DNA of 64,000 nt from positions 1,054,001-1,118,000 of the forward strand of contig NZ_CP119424.1 in the NCBI RefSeq assembly GCF_029223585.1, in the 5' to 3' direction. This document shows positions 8,397-17,918 of the stretch, one piece after another. This DNA is from Photobacterium sp. DA100 (GTDB lineage Bacteria > Pseudomonadota > Gammaproteobacteria > Enterobacterales > Vibrionaceae). The translations under genes and the position numbers were made by a program. The first letter of the stretch is position 1, and every line of letters starts with the position of its first letter. The notes under the pieces were generated by a model that was given only the letters and a program-made list of their open reading frames with translations, did not search any database and was not told where the DNA came from.

Positions 8397-9015
8397 AAAG
8401 AATCAATGCATCATCTTCACTGACAGAAGTCAGCATATGTCCCATATTGGCATCGTAATAGACCGAATCCCCTTCACTCAGTGACACCGGCTCGTAAAAC
8501 TCAGAGTAAAAAGTAATCTCACCCTCCAGGACCAGTAAGAACTCTTCGCCATCATGACGGATCCAATCCGGGTAATCCTCAAAAGCCCGAGCCCGCACTC
8601 TTGATTTGAAAGGCATCATCTTTTTATTGGTTAACTGGGTAGCTAGAAGCTCATGCTCGTAGGTCGTTGTTGGGTGAGGTTTACCCTGCGCCTTACGTGT
8701 AATGTCACGACGTCCTGTCGCTTTAAGTTGTTTTGGCGGCGCGAAAAGCTGTGGAATATCAATCTCTAACCCACCAGCAAGCTTTTGCATTGCCTGAAAC
8801 GTCGGTGAAATCTGCTCGTTTTCAATTTTCGACAATGTCGAGCGAGCCAACCCCGTACGCTTGCTGGCCTCTTCAAGAGTCAGGCCGTGCGCCATGCGAA
8901 TTTCCTTGAGCCGTTTTCCTAATTTCATCGGCTCAATTTTGTCAGCCTTTTCAGACTCGAACTCTTTTACGACGGTCATTGATGGATACACATCGACCTG
9001 CTGTTCGTCACTCAT
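8380..9015 (-). CDS. XRE-family regulator with C-terminal cupin domain
   Basis: A predicted 211-residue transcription factor. A helix-turn-helix domain (about 32-90; LGKRLKEIRMAHGLTLEEA and GLARSTLSKIENE) is joined to a cupin ligand-binding domain (about 130-210; GEEFLLVLEGEI and EGDSVYYD). Such XRE-cupin proteins bind a small metabolite and repress nearby genes. I choose the ATG at 9015, not 9039, because GGAGGGAAG sits just before it. Its position between gcvT and glyA-gcvH-gcvP strongly suggests local control of glycine cleavage. A palindrome lies upstream of its own start, so autoregulation is likely. The effector (glycine, serine or a folate-linked compound) cannot be read from sequence. 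Confidence 0.88.
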   Translation of the reverse strand: MSDEQQVDVYPSMTVVKEFESEKADKIEPMKLGKRLKEIRMAHGLTLEEASKRTGLARSTLSKIENEQISPTFQAMQKLAGGLEIDIPQLFAPPKQLKATGRRDITRKAQGKPHPTTTYEHELLATQLTNKKMMPFKSRVRARAFEDYPDWIRHDGEEFLLVLEGEITFYSEFYEPVSLSEGDSVYYDANMGHMLTSVSEDDALILWVTAS

Positions 9016-9123
9016 TACTTCCCTCCCTGGTAACGACATTCAATTCATTCTGGCATACCGCCGGAGAAACATAAAAGCCTGCCGGTAAAAAAAATATGAC
9101 CCATGCATCATATTTGAAATTTA

Positions 9124-9139
9124 GTTTCCAAAAGGAAAC
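9124..9139. promoter_or_regulatory. Palindromic operator candidate 1 (regulator side)
   Basis: GTTTCC-AAAA-GGAAAC, a perfect 6-4-6 palindrome preceded by GAAATTTA. It lies about 110 bases before the XRE regulator start, where an autoregulatory site would be expected. Confidence 0.55.
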
Positions 9140-9339
9140 AGGTTGATTTTCAAGCGCCAGTTTTGTCTGGATTGACAAAAAAAAGTTCGACCAGCCTGCA
9201 ATTCAGTATGCTTTGTAAAGGTATTGTAGAACGTCATAACCCCATACAGCACAAGGGGTGATATACAATTTTAACTTTTTGCACACACCATCAACCATCC
9301 AAATCTTTAGAAAAAAGTTAACAGCATATTAGAAATTTA

Positions 9340-9362
9340 GTTTGCAAAAGGCAAACGTTTGC
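9340..9362. promoter_or_regulatory. Palindromic operator candidate 2 (glyA side), triple half-site
   Basis: GTTTGC-AAAAG-GCAAAC followed at once by GTTTGC, so the last two half-sites also form the perfect palindrome GCAAACGTTTGC. It is preceded by the same GAAATTTA as candidate 1. It lies about 225 bases before glyA. Confidence 0.55.
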
Positions 9363-9585
9363 GTAAGATTATGGCTATTAAAGTACATGTTGTTCCACTA
9401 TTGGAAATTTTCGTTTAATCGGCTATCTATAGTAAAGCATGTTATGCAGTTGTTAGGCGGAGACGTTGCTCAACACGTCTTTCTGATAACCCCACAATGC
9501 GTAACAGAGACACCCCATAACAACGATATACGCTTTGGCTCGGATTAAGGACTGACCTTAGAGCGCGATTAGAGGATAACGTGAA

Positions 9586-10881
9586 ATGAAAGCTTCGTAC
9601 CAAAACCACGATTTAGAAGTGTTCTTCTCAACCAACCTTGCTCAGATTGATGGTGCTGTTAATGCCGGTATTGCGGCAGAGCTTACACGCCAGAACCAGC
9701 AAATTGAGTTGATCGCATCAGAGAACATTGTATCTAAAGCCGTAATGCAAGCCCAAGGTAGCTGCCTGACAAACAAGTATGCCGAAGGTTATGCTGGACG
9801 CCGTTACTATGGTGGTTGTGAGCATGTCGACGAAGTAGAGCACATCGCTATTGCCCGTGCCAAGCAACTGTTCCAATGTGAGTACGTCAATGTCCAGCCA
9901 CATTCCGGAGCCCAGGCTAATGGGGCGGTAATGTTGGCACTACTTCAGCCGGGCGACACTATCTTGGGTATGTCTCTGGATGCTGGCGGCCACCTAACAC
10001 ACGGTGCGCGCCCTGCTCTTTCAGGTAAATGGTTCAACGCCGTTCAGTATGGGGTAGACAAAGACACCTGCGAAATCGATTACGAGCAGGTGCGCCAGCT
10101 CGCTATCGAAAGCCAGCCGAAAATGATCATTGCCGGTGGTTCGGCTATTCCTCGCCAGATTGATTTTGCTAAGTTCCGCGCCATCGCCGATGAAGTAGGT
10201 GCCTACCTGATGGTGGATATGGCCCACATTGCCGGTCTTATCGCCGCCGGCGAACACCCTAGCCCAATTCCTCATGCCCACGTTATTACTACCACCACGC
10301 ACAAAACGCTCCGTGGCCCACGTGGCGGCATGATTTTGACCAACCACGAAGACATCAATAAGAAGATCAACTCTGCGGTTTTCCCAGGTCTTCAGGGTGG
10401 CCCGCTAATGCATGTTATCGCGGGTAAAGCGGTTGCTCTGGGCGAAGCACTAGAGCCTGAATTTAAGTTATATATCAAGAATGTGATCAGCAACGCGAAA
10501 GTCTTGGCAGAAGTCCTGCAAGCTCGCGGTTGCGACATCGTGACAAACGGTACCGACACCCACCTGATGCTGGTCGACTTGCGTCCGAAAGGCCTCAAAG
10601 GCAACCAGGTGGAAGAAGCCCTTGAGCGTGCCGGTATCACCTGCAACAAAAACGGGATCCCGTTCGACCCTGAAAAACCAATGGTGACGTCAGGTATTCG
10701 TTTGGGAACACCAGCTGGTACCAGCCGCGGTTTCGGTGCCGAAGAATTTAAACAAATTGGTCAGTGGATTGGCGATGTACTTGATGGTTTGGCTGCAAAC
10801 CCTGAAGACAACAGCGCCATTGAGCAGCAGGTTAAGCAGCAGGTACAGAAGCTGTGCAGCCGCTTCCCTCTTTACCAATAA
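9586..10881 (+). CDS. glyA: Serine hydroxymethyltransferase
   Basis: A 431-residue cytoplasmic PLP enzyme that interconverts serine plus tetrahydrofolate with glycine plus 5,10-methylene-tetrahydrofolate. Visible signatures are [10 protein letters not shown] near 43, the [21 protein letters not shown] block, [13 protein letters not shown] near 210, and the PLP lysine Lys240 in [13 protein letters not shown]. It is first in the glyA-gcvH-gcvP operon. Coupling it to glycine cleavage lets two glycines yield serine. Vibrionaceae usually carry a second housekeeping glyA elsewhere, so this copy is probably dedicated to glycine catabolism; that is an inference. GAGGATAA before the ATG supports the start. 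Confidence 0.96.
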   Translation: MKASYQNHDLEVFFSTNLAQIDGAVNAGIAAELTRQNQQIELIASENIVSKAVMQAQGSCLTNKYAEGYAGRRYYGGCEHVDEVEHIAIARAKQLFQCEYVNVQPHSGAQANGAVMLALLQPGDTILGMSLDAGGHLTHGARPALSGKWFNAVQYGVDKDTCEIDYEQVRQLAIESQPKMIIAGGSAIPRQIDFAKFRAIADEVGAYLMVDMAHIAGLIAAGEHPSPIPHAHVITTTTHKTLRGPRGGMILTNHEDINKKINSAVFPGLQGGPLMHVIAGKAVALGEALEPEFKLYIKNVISNAKVLAEVLQARGCDIVTNGTDTHLMLVDLRPKGLKGNQVEEALERAGITCNKNGIPFDPEKPMVTSGIRLGTPAGTSRGFGAEEFKQIGQWIGDVLDGLAANPEDNSAIEQQVKQQVQKLCSRFPLYQ

Positions 10882-10901
10882 GTAACCCTTTTTTATGACA
10901 G

Positions 10902-10923
10902 AGTGGCCGGATAAGCCCGGTCA
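10902..10923 (+). other. Intercistronic hairpin between glyA and gcvH
   Basis: GTGGCCGG and CCGGTCAC pair with one G-T wobble around a short loop, in the 90-base glyA-gcvH gap. No T-tract, so it may act in mRNA processing or stability. Confidence 0.4.
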
Positions 10924-10971
10924 CGGTAACAACTAATAAAATCTGCGGAAAGATTGCGCAAGGAGTTTTAA

Positions 10972-11352
10972 ATGGAAAATACACTGAAGTTCGCCGAAAG
11001 CCACGAGTGGGTACGAGACAATGGTGACGGTACTATCACTATGGGTATCTCAAACCATGCTCAGGGCCTACTTGGTGATGTTGTATTTGTTGACCTTCCA
11101 GAAGTTGGCGATTCAACCGAAGCTGGTGAGTCTTTCTCTCTTGTCGAGTCAGTCAAGGCCGCATCTGATATCTATGCACCTGTGACCGGCGAAATCGTTG
11201 AAATCAACGAAGAGTTAGAAGACAGCCCAGAGCTAGTCAACGAAGAACCGTATGAAGGTGGCTGGATTGCTAAAATCAAAGTTCAGGACGTAGAGGAACT
11301 CTCTAACCTGATCGACGGTGAAAAATACCTAGCATCCATCGACGAAGACTAA
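10972..11352 (+). CDS. gcvH: Glycine cleavage H-protein
   Basis: A 126-residue lipoyl carrier. It shuttles the aminomethyl group from GcvP to GcvT and electrons to the lipoamide dehydrogenase. The lipoylated residue is Lys62 in the motif [10 protein letters not shown], within a standard GcvH beta-sandwich (HEWVRD at 11, then [15 protein letters not shown]). Length is normal. A strong AAGGAG site lies before the ATG. It follows glyA by 90 bases and precedes gcvP by 127 bases; both gaps contain hairpins that could set unequal protein ratios from one transcript. Confidence 0.97.
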   Translation: MENTLKFAESHEWVRDNGDGTITMGISNHAQGLLGDVVFVDLPEVGDSTEAGESFSLVESVKAASDIYAPVTGEIVEINEELEDSPELVNEEPYEGGWIAKIKVQDVEELSNLIDGEKYLASIDED

Positions 11353-11356
11353 TTGA

Positions 11357-11457
11357 GCCGGGCTTTCGGGCCTCTGCGCCCGAGAGCCATCTTCGACAAG
11401 TAATCGCACAGCGACTCGATGACCATAAGCTATTGCAGTATGCTCAATGCAATAGGT
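11357..11457 (+). other. Two hairpins in the gcvH-gcvP spacer
   Basis: Near 11357-11386, GGCTTTCGGGC and GCCCGAGAGCC form an 11-base stem. Near 11434-11457, TATTGCA and TGCAATA form a second stem. Neither has a T-tract. They fill much of the 127-base gap before gcvP. Confidence 0.5.
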
Positions 11458-11479
11458 AGTAACTGTTCAGGAAAGAACC

Positions 11480-14359
11480 ATGACCGACATGACTCTTCTA
11501 AATGCACTAAGTGACGATAAGGAATTTGCAGGTCGTCACAATGGCCCGGATTCGGCACAACAAAAAATCATGCTGGAAACCATCGGCGTATCAAGCGTCG
11601 ATCAGCTAATCGATGAAACGGTTCCGGCAGCAATACGTCTCCCAGAGCCAATGCAGCTCGACCTGCCTCAAAGCGAAGCGGACATGCTGGCCTCTCTCAA
11701 GGCAATCGCCAGCAAAAACATTATCAACCGCAGCTTTATCGGTCAGGGTTACTACAACACCTATACACCTAACGTTATTCTTCGCAACGTACTGGAAAAT
11801 CCAGGTTGGTATACTGCTTACACCCCATACCAGCCTGAAATCTCTCAAGGCCGCTTAGAGTCTCTGCTTAACTACCAGCAGATGATCATGGATCTGACCG
11901 GTATGGAGCTGGCTAACGCTTCCCTACTCGACGAAGCGACAGCGGCAGCTGAGGCAATGACCCTGTGTCAGCGTGCCAGCAAGAACAAAAGCAAGGCGTT
12001 CTTTGTCTCTAACGACTTGCACCCACAAACCGTGGATGTTGTCCTCACTCGTGCTGGTTACATCGGTATTGAAATTATCCGCGGTGATATCCAAGATCTT
12101 GACCAGCACGATGTATTCGGTGCTTTGGTGCAATACCCAGGGACAACCGGTAACGTACAAGATCTGACCGCTATTATTGATGCGGCCCACGCCAAGAAGA
12201 CCTTGGTAGCTGTAGCTTCAGACCTACTGGCGCTCACCCTGCTTAAAGCTCCGGGTGAAATGGGCGCTGATGTCGTGATTGGTTCAGCACAGCGCTTCGG
12301 TGTTCCGATGGGCTTTGGTGGCCCGCACGCTGGTTTCATGGCAACCAAAGACAAGCACAAGCGCACTATGCCGGGCCGTGTTATTGGTGTCTCTAAAGAT
12401 GCGCGTGACAACCAGGCGCTGCGTATGGCAATGCAAACCCGTGAGCAGCACATCCGCCGTGAGAAAGCGACGTCGAACATTTGTACCGCTCAGGCACTGC
12501 TTGCCAACATGGCAGCGTTCTACGCGCTTTACCATGGCCCAGAAGGTCTACGCAAGATCGGCCGTCGCGTACATCACCTTACCGCGATTCTTGCTGCCGG
12601 CCTGCGCAATTCTGGTATTGAGCTGGCCAATGACAGCTTCTTCGATACCCTGACGCTGAACACTGGCAAGAAAACGACTGAGTTCTACAACAAGGCACTG
12701 GATGCCGGCATCAACTTACGCAAATATGATGCCCAGCTAGGTATCAGCATCGACGAAACAACTAAGGTTGCCGATATCGAAGAGCTTTTGGCGCTATTTA
12801 GCGGCGAAGGCCTGAAAGCGTCGATGTTCACGGCAGATATCGCCAGCGACGAGTTTGCCGCGATTCCTGAGAGCTGCCGACGTACCAGCCAATACCTAAC
12901 TCACCCGGTGTTTAACCAGTACCACAGTGAAACGCTGATGATGCGTTACATGAAGAAGCTGGAAAATAAAGACTACTCACTGACTCACGGTATGATCCCG
13001 CTGGGCAGCTGCACCATGAAACTAAATGCTGCCGCAGAGATGATCCCGGTAACCTGGCCTGAGTTTGGTGCCCTGCACCCATTCGCGCCAGCAGAGCAAG
13101 CCAAAGGTTACGCCGAGCTGGCCGACAACCTGTCCAAAATGCTGTGTGAAATCACCGGCTACGATGCTTTCTCACTACAGCCAAACTCAGGCGCGCAGGG
13201 TGAATACGCCGGCCTCATCGCTATCCAGCGCTACCATGAGGCCAACGGCGATGCACACCGTAATGTGTGTTTGATCCCAAGCTCTGCCCACGGTACCAAC
13301 CCGGCATCTGCGGCGATGGTTTCGATGAAAGTTGTGGTAGTCGGCTGTGATGATCAGGGCAACATCGATGTTGAAGATCTTAAAGCGAAGATCGAAAAAC
13401 ACCGTGACAACCTGTCTTGCATCATGATCACCTACCCGTCTACGCACGGTGTATATGAAGAAGCGGTACAGGAAGTGTGTGAGCTAGTCCATGAAGCTGG
13501 CGGTCAGGTTTACCTTGACGGCGCGAACATGAACGCCCAGGTTGGCCTAACCAGCCCTGGCTTCATCGGCTCTGACGTTTCTCACCTCAACCTGCACAAG
13601 ACCTTCTGTATTCCACACGGTGGCGGCGGTCCGGGCATGGGTCCTATCGGTGTTAAATCTCACCTTGCTCCGTTCCTACCGGGCCACGTTGAGAACACTG
13701 AAGCGGATCAGCCACAATATGCTGTTTCAGCTGCGGATCTGGGTTCTGCGTCTATCCTGCCAATCTCTTACGCCTATATCGCGATGATGGGTGAAGCGGG
13801 TCTGACTGATGCGACTAAACTGGCGATCCTAAACGCTAACTACGTAATGGAGCGTCTACGCCCTCACTACCCGGTTCTGTACCGTGGTACCCATGGCCGT
13901 ATTGCTCACGAATGTATCATCGACATTCGCCCAATCAAAGAAGCGTCAGGCATTTCTGAAGAAGATGTTGCCAAGCGTCTGATGGACTACGGTTTCCACG
14001 CGCCAACCATGTCGTTCCCTGTTGCGGGTACGCTGATGATTGAGCCTACGGAATCGGAAGACATTGCCGAGCTAGACCGCTTCTGTGATGCCATGATTGC
14101 TATCCGTCATGAAATCGCCCGAGTTCAAGATGGCGAGTGGGATCTGAAAGACAACCCGCTGGTTAACGCACCGCACACCCAAGCTGACATGATGGACGCT
14201 GAGTGGAACCGCAGCTATAGCCGCGAACTAGCCTGCTTCCCATCGGCCCAGACCAAAGATGCGAAATACTGGCCGACAGTAAACCGCGTTGATAACGTGT
14301 TCGGTGACCGAAACCTCGTATGTTCTTGCCCAGGCATTGAGAACTATATTGAAGACTAA
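11480..14359 (+). CDS. gcvP: Glycine dehydrogenase (decarboxylating), P-protein
   Basis: A 959-residue PLP enzyme that decarboxylates glycine and loads the aminomethyl group onto the lipoyl arm of GcvH. It is the fused form, with two aminotransferase-like halves: residues about 18-445 and 470-930. The PLP-binding Lys707 lies in [20 protein letters not shown], preceded by the conserved [12 protein letters not shown] loop. The N-terminal RHNGP and the [13 protein letters not shown] segment are also typical. Length matches fused bacterial P-proteins. It closes the glyA-gcvH-gcvP operon, with a strong terminator directly downstream. Confidence 0.97.
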   Translation: MTDMTLLNALSDDKEFAGRHNGPDSAQQKIMLETIGVSSVDQLIDETVPAAIRLPEPMQLDLPQSEADMLASLKAIASKNIINRSFIGQGYYNTYTPNVILRNVLENPGWYTAYTPYQPEISQGRLESLLNYQQMIMDLTGMELANASLLDEATAAAEAMTLCQRASKNKSKAFFVSNDLHPQTVDVVLTRAGYIGIEIIRGDIQDLDQHDVFGALVQYPGTTGNVQDLTAIIDAAHAKKTLVAVASDLLALTLLKAPGEMGADVVIGSAQRFGVPMGFGGPHAGFMATKDKHKRTMPGRVIGVSKDARDNQALRMAMQTREQHIRREKATSNICTAQALLANMAAFYALYHGPEGLRKIGRRVHHLTAILAAGLRNSGIELANDSFFDTLTLNTGKKTTEFYNKALDAGINLRKYDAQLGISIDETTKVADIEELLALFSGEGLKASMFTADIASDEFAAIPESCRRTSQYLTHPVFNQYHSETLMMRYMKKLENKDYSLTHGMIPLGSCTMKLNAAAEMIPVTWPEFGALHPFAPAEQAKGYAELADNLSKMLCEITGYDAFSLQPNSGAQGEYAGLIAIQRYHEANGDAHRNVCLIPSSAHGTNPASAAMVSMKVVVVGCDDQGNIDVEDLKAKIEKHRDNLSCIMITYPSTHGVYEEAVQEVCELVHEAGGQVYLDGANMNAQVGLTSPGFIGSDVSHLNLHKTFCIPHGGGGPGMGPIGVKSHLAPFLPGHVENTEADQPQYAVSAADLGSASILPISYAYIAMMGEAGLTDATKLAILNANYVMERLRPHYPVLYRGTHGRIAHECIIDIRPIKEASGISEEDVAKRLMDYGFHAPTMSFPVAGTLMIEPTESEDIAELDRFCDAMIAIRHEIARVQDGEWDLKDNPLVNAPHTQADMMDAEWNRSYSRELACFPSAQTKDAKYWPTVNRVDNVFGDRNLVCSCPGIENYIED

Positions 14360-14400
14360 GGGCTAATAGTAACCAAATATTAATTTGGTCTAACCTATTA

Positions 14401-14432
14401 AAAATGGACAAGCTTCGGTTTGTCCATTTTTT
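14401..14432 (+). terminator. Intrinsic terminator of the glyA-gcvH-gcvP operon
   Basis: AAAATGGACAA and TTGTCCATTTT form an 11-base stem with a short loop, followed by T residues, about 40 bases past the gcvP stop. Confidence 0.9.
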
Positions 14433-14473
14433 GCTTTTAGCACGAGTAACACCTAACCAAGGAAGGACACAAC

Positions 14474-15091
14474 ATGCCCTTATCAAAGGTAAAGCTTTAT
14501 TACGTATATGATCCCATGTGCTCTTGGTGCTGGGGTTACAAGCCAACATGGAATCAAATTTCCGAAGGTATATCCGATGAGGTCGAAATCATCTATGTTG
14601 TTGGTGGCCTTGCCCCCGACTCTGATGTTCCTATGCCCGAGGTCATGCAGCAACAGATTAAAGCTTACTGGAAGAAAATCGAAGACTACCTTGGCACCCA
14701 GTTCAATTATGACTTCTGGGTCAACAACACACCTCGCCGCTCAACTTACCCCGCATGCAGAGCAATTCTCGCAGCCCGCGCTCAAGGCGCTGAGCTAGCA
14801 ATGTTAAATGTCATTCAAGAAGCCTACTACCTGAATGCCAAAAACCCCAGTGATAACGACGTGTTACTTAATTTGGCACAAGGTTTAGGCTTAGATATAA
14901 CTCAATTCAAAGCTCAGTTTCTTTCTGAACAAACTCACCAGCGCTTATTAGATGAAATCGCCTTTGCCCGCTCAATTGGTGGCAATAGTTTCCCATCATT
15001 GCTGATTGAGGTAGAAGGAAGGATTATCCAAATACCAATCGATTATCAAGATGCGGAGGCAACCATTATCCAGATCAGGCGTGTTACCTAG
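14474..15091 (+). CDS. DsbA-family (FrnE-like) thiol oxidoreductase
   Basis: A 205-residue thioredoxin-fold protein. The redox motif is Cys16-Ser-Trp-Cys19 in YVYDPMCSWCWG, with the helical insertion typical of DsbA/FrnE proteins and a cis-proline loop in GNSFPSLLIE near 172-180. There is no signal peptide, so it should act in the cytoplasm, unlike true DsbA. Related proteins are annotated as DsbA-family or 2-hydroxychromene-2-carboxylate isomerase-like. A strong AAGGAAGG ribosome site precedes the ATG. It lies alone after the gcvP terminator. The substrate is unknown. Confidence 0.85.
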   Translation: MPLSKVKLYYVYDPMCSWCWGYKPTWNQISEGISDEVEIIYVVGGLAPDSDVPMPEVMQQQIKAYWKKIEDYLGTQFNYDFWVNNTPRRSTYPACRAILAARAQGAELAMLNVIQEAYYLNAKNPSDNDVLLNLAQGLGLDITQFKAQFLSEQTHQRLLDEIAFARSIGGNSFPSLLIEVEGRIIQIPIDYQDAEATIIQIRRVT

Positions 15092-15225
15092 CTAGTACAG
15101 AGTGTATAGAGACCCGTTATAATGTACTGCTTTTCTCTTTGTTTGGTAAAAGTACTTGCAGAGATTCATGACTCATGTAGTTTGTCATGCTTGTTCCACT
15201 TCTATTGCCAACAACGCGGTTAACT

Positions 15226-16026
15226 ATGCCAAGTACAGACATCAAATTCATTGCCGTCGATATGGACGGGACCCTACTCGATGAGAATAGCCAACTACCT
15301 GACGATTTCTATTCGGTTTATCAGCAGTTAAAGCAACGCAATATTATCTTTGCCGCAGCATCGGGTCGTCAGTATTACAGCTTGATGGAGACGTTCGCAC
15401 CAGTTAGCGATGATATGATGTTTATTGCCGAAAATGGCACCATGGTGATGCACCAGGGTAGAGAGCTATACCGCTGTGAGATTGATAAGCCTTCCATTGC
15501 AGCGATTATCAAGCAGGCGCGAGCAATTGATGGGACACATATTGTCTTGTGTGGTACGCAATCAGCCTACATTGAAACCCAAGATCCACGGGCGCTCAAC
15601 GAGTTTGCGAAGTACTACCAGCGCTGTCAGTACGTCAGCGACCTCTTGGCTGTTGACGATGACTTTATCAAAGTCGCAATTTGTCATTTCGATGGCACCG
15701 AAGAACATGTATTCCCAAATTTTGACCGCGAATTTGGACAGAGCCATCAAGTGGTGGTGAGTGCCAAGATCTGGCTTGATGTAATGAATGCCAATGCCTC
15801 CAAGGGGGCCGCAATTGAGCACTTGCAGAACACGCTTGGCTTCAGCTTTCAGCAAACGATGAGCTTTGGTGATTACCTCAATGATTTGGAAATGCTCAAA
15901 GCAAGCTACCATTCTTATGCCATGGATAACGCCCACCCGACGGTAAAACAAACCGCCCGGTTCTCAGCGCCAAGTCATCGTGATTCGGGCGTAATGACCG
16001 TAATTAAACGTGAGTTACTCGATTAA
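15226..16026 (+). CDS. Cof-type HAD-IIB phosphatase
   Basis: A cytoplasmic haloacid-dehalogenase hydrolase of about 266 residues. Motif I is VDMDGTLL (nucleophile Asp12, acid Asp14), motif II AASGR, motif III a lysine near KGAAIEHL, and motif IV FGDYLNDLEML. A type IIB cap lies between motifs II and III. Relatives such as YbiV/SupH dephosphorylate sugar phosphates or flavin and pyridoxal phosphates; the substrate here cannot be told. I prefer the ATG at 15226. The frame is open to an ATG at 15187, but that would add a Leu/Thr-rich 13-residue extension unusual for the family. Neither start has a strong ribosome site. Confidence 0.88.
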   Translation: MPSTDIKFIAVDMDGTLLDENSQLPDDFYSVYQQLKQRNIIFAAASGRQYYSLMETFAPVSDDMMFIAENGTMVMHQGRELYRCEIDKPSIAAIIKQARAIDGTHIVLCGTQSAYIETQDPRALNEFAKYYQRCQYVSDLLAVDDDFIKVAICHFDGTEEHVFPNFDREFGQSHQVVVSAKIWLDVMNANASKGAAIEHLQNTLGFSFQQTMSFGDYLNDLEMLKASYHSYAMDNAHPTVKQTARFSAPSHRDSGVMTVIKRELLD

Positions 16027-16040
16027 GCTTGATGTAAGTT

Positions 16041-16070
16041 GCCGGAGAGCCCTTTTGTGCTCTCCGCTGT
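16041..16070 (+). terminator. Probable terminator after the HAD phosphatase gene
   Basis: CGGAGAGC and GCTCTCCG form an 8-base stem with an 8-base loop, followed by a T-rich stretch, about 15 bases past the stop. Confidence 0.6.
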
Positions 16071-16095
16071 TTATTTGTCTAAAGGTGTAAACCGA

Positions 16096-16629
16096 TTACT
16101 GACCGATAGGTGGCCACGGCCTGTGCTGCTCTGAGTCAATCCATTCAGTTACCCACTGTGGCAAGATAGGTGTATTCACCGGTTCGCTCATTGCTTCAAG
16201 CAACTCGTGAGGTGGAACCAATCCTTTTTTAGAAGTCACGCCCGCTCGAATCAACACCGACGAACACGGTTTGCCGTCTACCCACATAGATTGCTCTACA
16301 TATAGCCATTTGTCGTCCCAGCCGACGCACTGTGAGTACATTTTTACCTTGTGAAACATATGGATGCGTTTTCGATAACGCACTGAGCTTCCTGCAACCA
16401 CCAAAGCCCACCGTTTTTTCGCCAAGACCTTCATCAACCCACAGCGAATCCCCAACTCAGTTCGCCCCAAGTCGTACAGGGTAAGAACGCGACCGTTATT
16501 CATTTCATTGAAAATATCGAGATCCCATGGGCGACAGGAGAAAGAAATTTCACATTTGTCGGTAATGTGAACCGGAGAGTTGCGCTTGGCTTGCCACATT
16601 ACTTTTGCTAGTCGCATGAATGGATACAT
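16096..16629 (-). CDS. Hot-dog fold acyl-CoA thioesterase-like protein
   Basis: A 177-residue protein of the 4-hydroxybenzoyl-CoA thioesterase (YbgC/THEM6-like) group. The key segment is RPWDLDIFNEMNNGRVLTLYDLGR, where Asp and Asn sit where the catalytic/binding residues of the family lie. It is followed by the long beta strands of a hot-dog domain (SSVRYRKRIHMFHKVKMYSQ). It probably hydrolyses acyl-CoA or acts on a similar thioester in the cytoplasm; the acyl group is unknown. AGGAAGAG eight bases before the ATG supports this start. It is a single gene, convergent with the HAD phosphatase. Confidence 0.78.
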   Translation of the reverse strand: MYPFMRLAKVMWQAKRNSPVHITDKCEISFSCRPWDLDIFNEMNNGRVLTLYDLGRTELGIRCGLMKVLAKKRWALVVAGSSVRYRKRIHMFHKVKMYSQCVGWDDKWLYVEQSMWVDGKPCSSVLIRAGVTSKKGLVPPHELLEAMSEPVNTPILPQWVTEWIDSEQHRPWPPIGQ

Positions 16630-16872
16630 AATCAGCTCTTCCTTTAACTGTTATCTTTGTCATAAGCCACTGACTGTTAATACAATATACCCAAACTATT
16701 ATCCTGTACAAAAGAATTCATGTGCACGCCCTGGATATTATTAAAACTACAAACCAGATCATCGCCAGTAATTCCATCGGGTTATTATTCAAATGCAACC
16801 AATTCATTTCTCTCATTGGGAAAAGGTCGATAAATTGGACATATCTTCTTAGCCACCATCCCAGGTAATGAT

Positions 16873-17877
16873 ATGAAAAAACGAATTTTAACGTCCCTCA
16901 TTGTCATCTCATCCATGCAGGCCATGGCAGCCGTCGAAGTAACCGACGAGAACTTCGCTCGAGCAGAAACCGAACTGTATTTCACCCAGCAACTAGAGCG
17001 CCAGCCAGTCAACGTTTTCGATCACAACCGAGAAAGCGTTAGCGTCGATAACCAAATGATCATTCGCTCCAACACTGACTTGCTTTATTCAACAGCGGTG
17101 GTGGATGTATCGAAAGGCGCAACCTTCCGCCTGGCCAGAGGCGAGGCATACCAAATCATGCACTTCTTCAATAACGATCATGACAACCACATGGCGATTT
17201 ATGGTGGCGAAGAAGTTTATATCGACTCGAAAATTGCGGGTTCTGACTACATCTATATTCTGATGAGAACTGCGACGACTGCCGGAATGGATGAGGCTCA
17301 CAGGCTACAAGATGCTGCAGTCATTGATGCAAAATCAGCAAAACCGTTTAATCCTAGCGAAGATTGGGATAGTGCTTCTCGCGACTCGATCCGTGCCAAA
17401 TGGGAAAAACAGGTAAACAGCATCAAGCCCGAAGAAGCCTTTACGTCTGGTATTACCGCCACACCAGACAACAGACAGTTCATGATTGGTACTGCGGTCG
17501 GCTGGGCAGGCTTACCTGCCGAACACGCGGTATACACCTCGCGGGCGGGAACAGGCAAAGTGGAATGCGCTAGCATTACGTTCGCAGCCCCTTCTCTTCG
17601 CTATAGCGAAGGTGGTTACTGGTCTATCACTGCATATTCAGGTCAAGGCTGGCTAATGACCAATAAGAACAGCGCCGATTCAACATCAGCAACACCAAAC
17701 AAAGATGGTTCCTATACCATTCATTTCGCACCTAAAGGCGAGACATGCGGCGCCGCTGACAACCTCATTGAAGTTAGTGACGATGGCTGGAACTTCGCTG
17801 TTCGAGCTTACCGTCCAAGCGATAAGCCCAAAACCATTACCCAGATGCACAACTTCCCGCAAGTGGTACTTAAATAA
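16873..17877 (+). CDS. Secreted DUF1254/DUF1214 protein
   Basis: A 334-residue exported protein. A signal peptide covers residues 1-19 (MKKRILTSLIV, cut after AMA). The mature part has an N-terminal DUF1254-like region (about 25-150) and a C-terminal DUF1214-like sandwich (about 215-330; YWSITAYSGQGWLM and DGWNFAVRAYRPS). Two cysteines (in KVECASI and GETCGAA) may pair. Proteins with these two domains are common in Proteobacteria, and their biochemical function is not established. It is monocistronic, with a perfect terminator downstream. Its 240-base upstream region has no other gene. Confidence 0.75.
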   Translation: MKKRILTSLIVISSMQAMAAVEVTDENFARAETELYFTQQLERQPVNVFDHNRESVSVDNQMIIRSNTDLLYSTAVVDVSKGATFRLARGEAYQIMHFFNNDHDNHMAIYGGEEVYIDSKIAGSDYIYILMRTATTAGMDEAHRLQDAAVIDAKSAKPFNPSEDWDSASRDSIRAKWEKQVNSIKPEEAFTSGITATPDNRQFMIGTAVGWAGLPAEHAVYTSRAGTGKVECASITFAAPSLRYSEGGYWSITAYSGQGWLMTNKNSADSTSATPNKDGSYTIHFAPKGETCGAADNLIEVSDDGWNFAVRAYRPSDKPKTITQMHNFPQVVLK

Positions 17878-17890
17878 CTTCCAAACGCAC

Positions 17891-17918
17891 AGGCCTCTTA
17901 ACTTAAGAGGCCTCTTTT
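17891..17918 (+). terminator. Intrinsic terminator after the DUF1254 gene
   Basis: AGGCCTCTT and AAGAGGCCT form a perfect stem around a 5-base loop, followed by CTTTTT. It abuts the stop codon of the convergent LysR gene. Confidence 0.9.

Larger units (their letters stand above)
9016..9585. other. Divergent control region between the XRE regulator and glyA
   Basis: A 570-base spacer carrying the promoters of the regulator (leftward) and of glyA (rightward). It holds two related palindromic elements that share the leader GAAATTTAGTTT. The 220 bases before glyA form a long untranslated leader with no recognisable glycine riboswitch. Confidence 0.6.

Noticed and set aside
9342..9548. 68-codon rightward frame before glyA
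   Set aside because: It begins inside the triple half-site operator, lacks a ribosome site and its peptide has no protein-like pattern; better explained as the glyA leader.
8024..9585. Glycine riboswitch upstream of gcvT or glyA
   Set aside because: Glycine genes in Vibrionaceae often carry one, but I found no conserved riboswitch core in either leader on the coding strand; only palindromic protein-type sites are visible.
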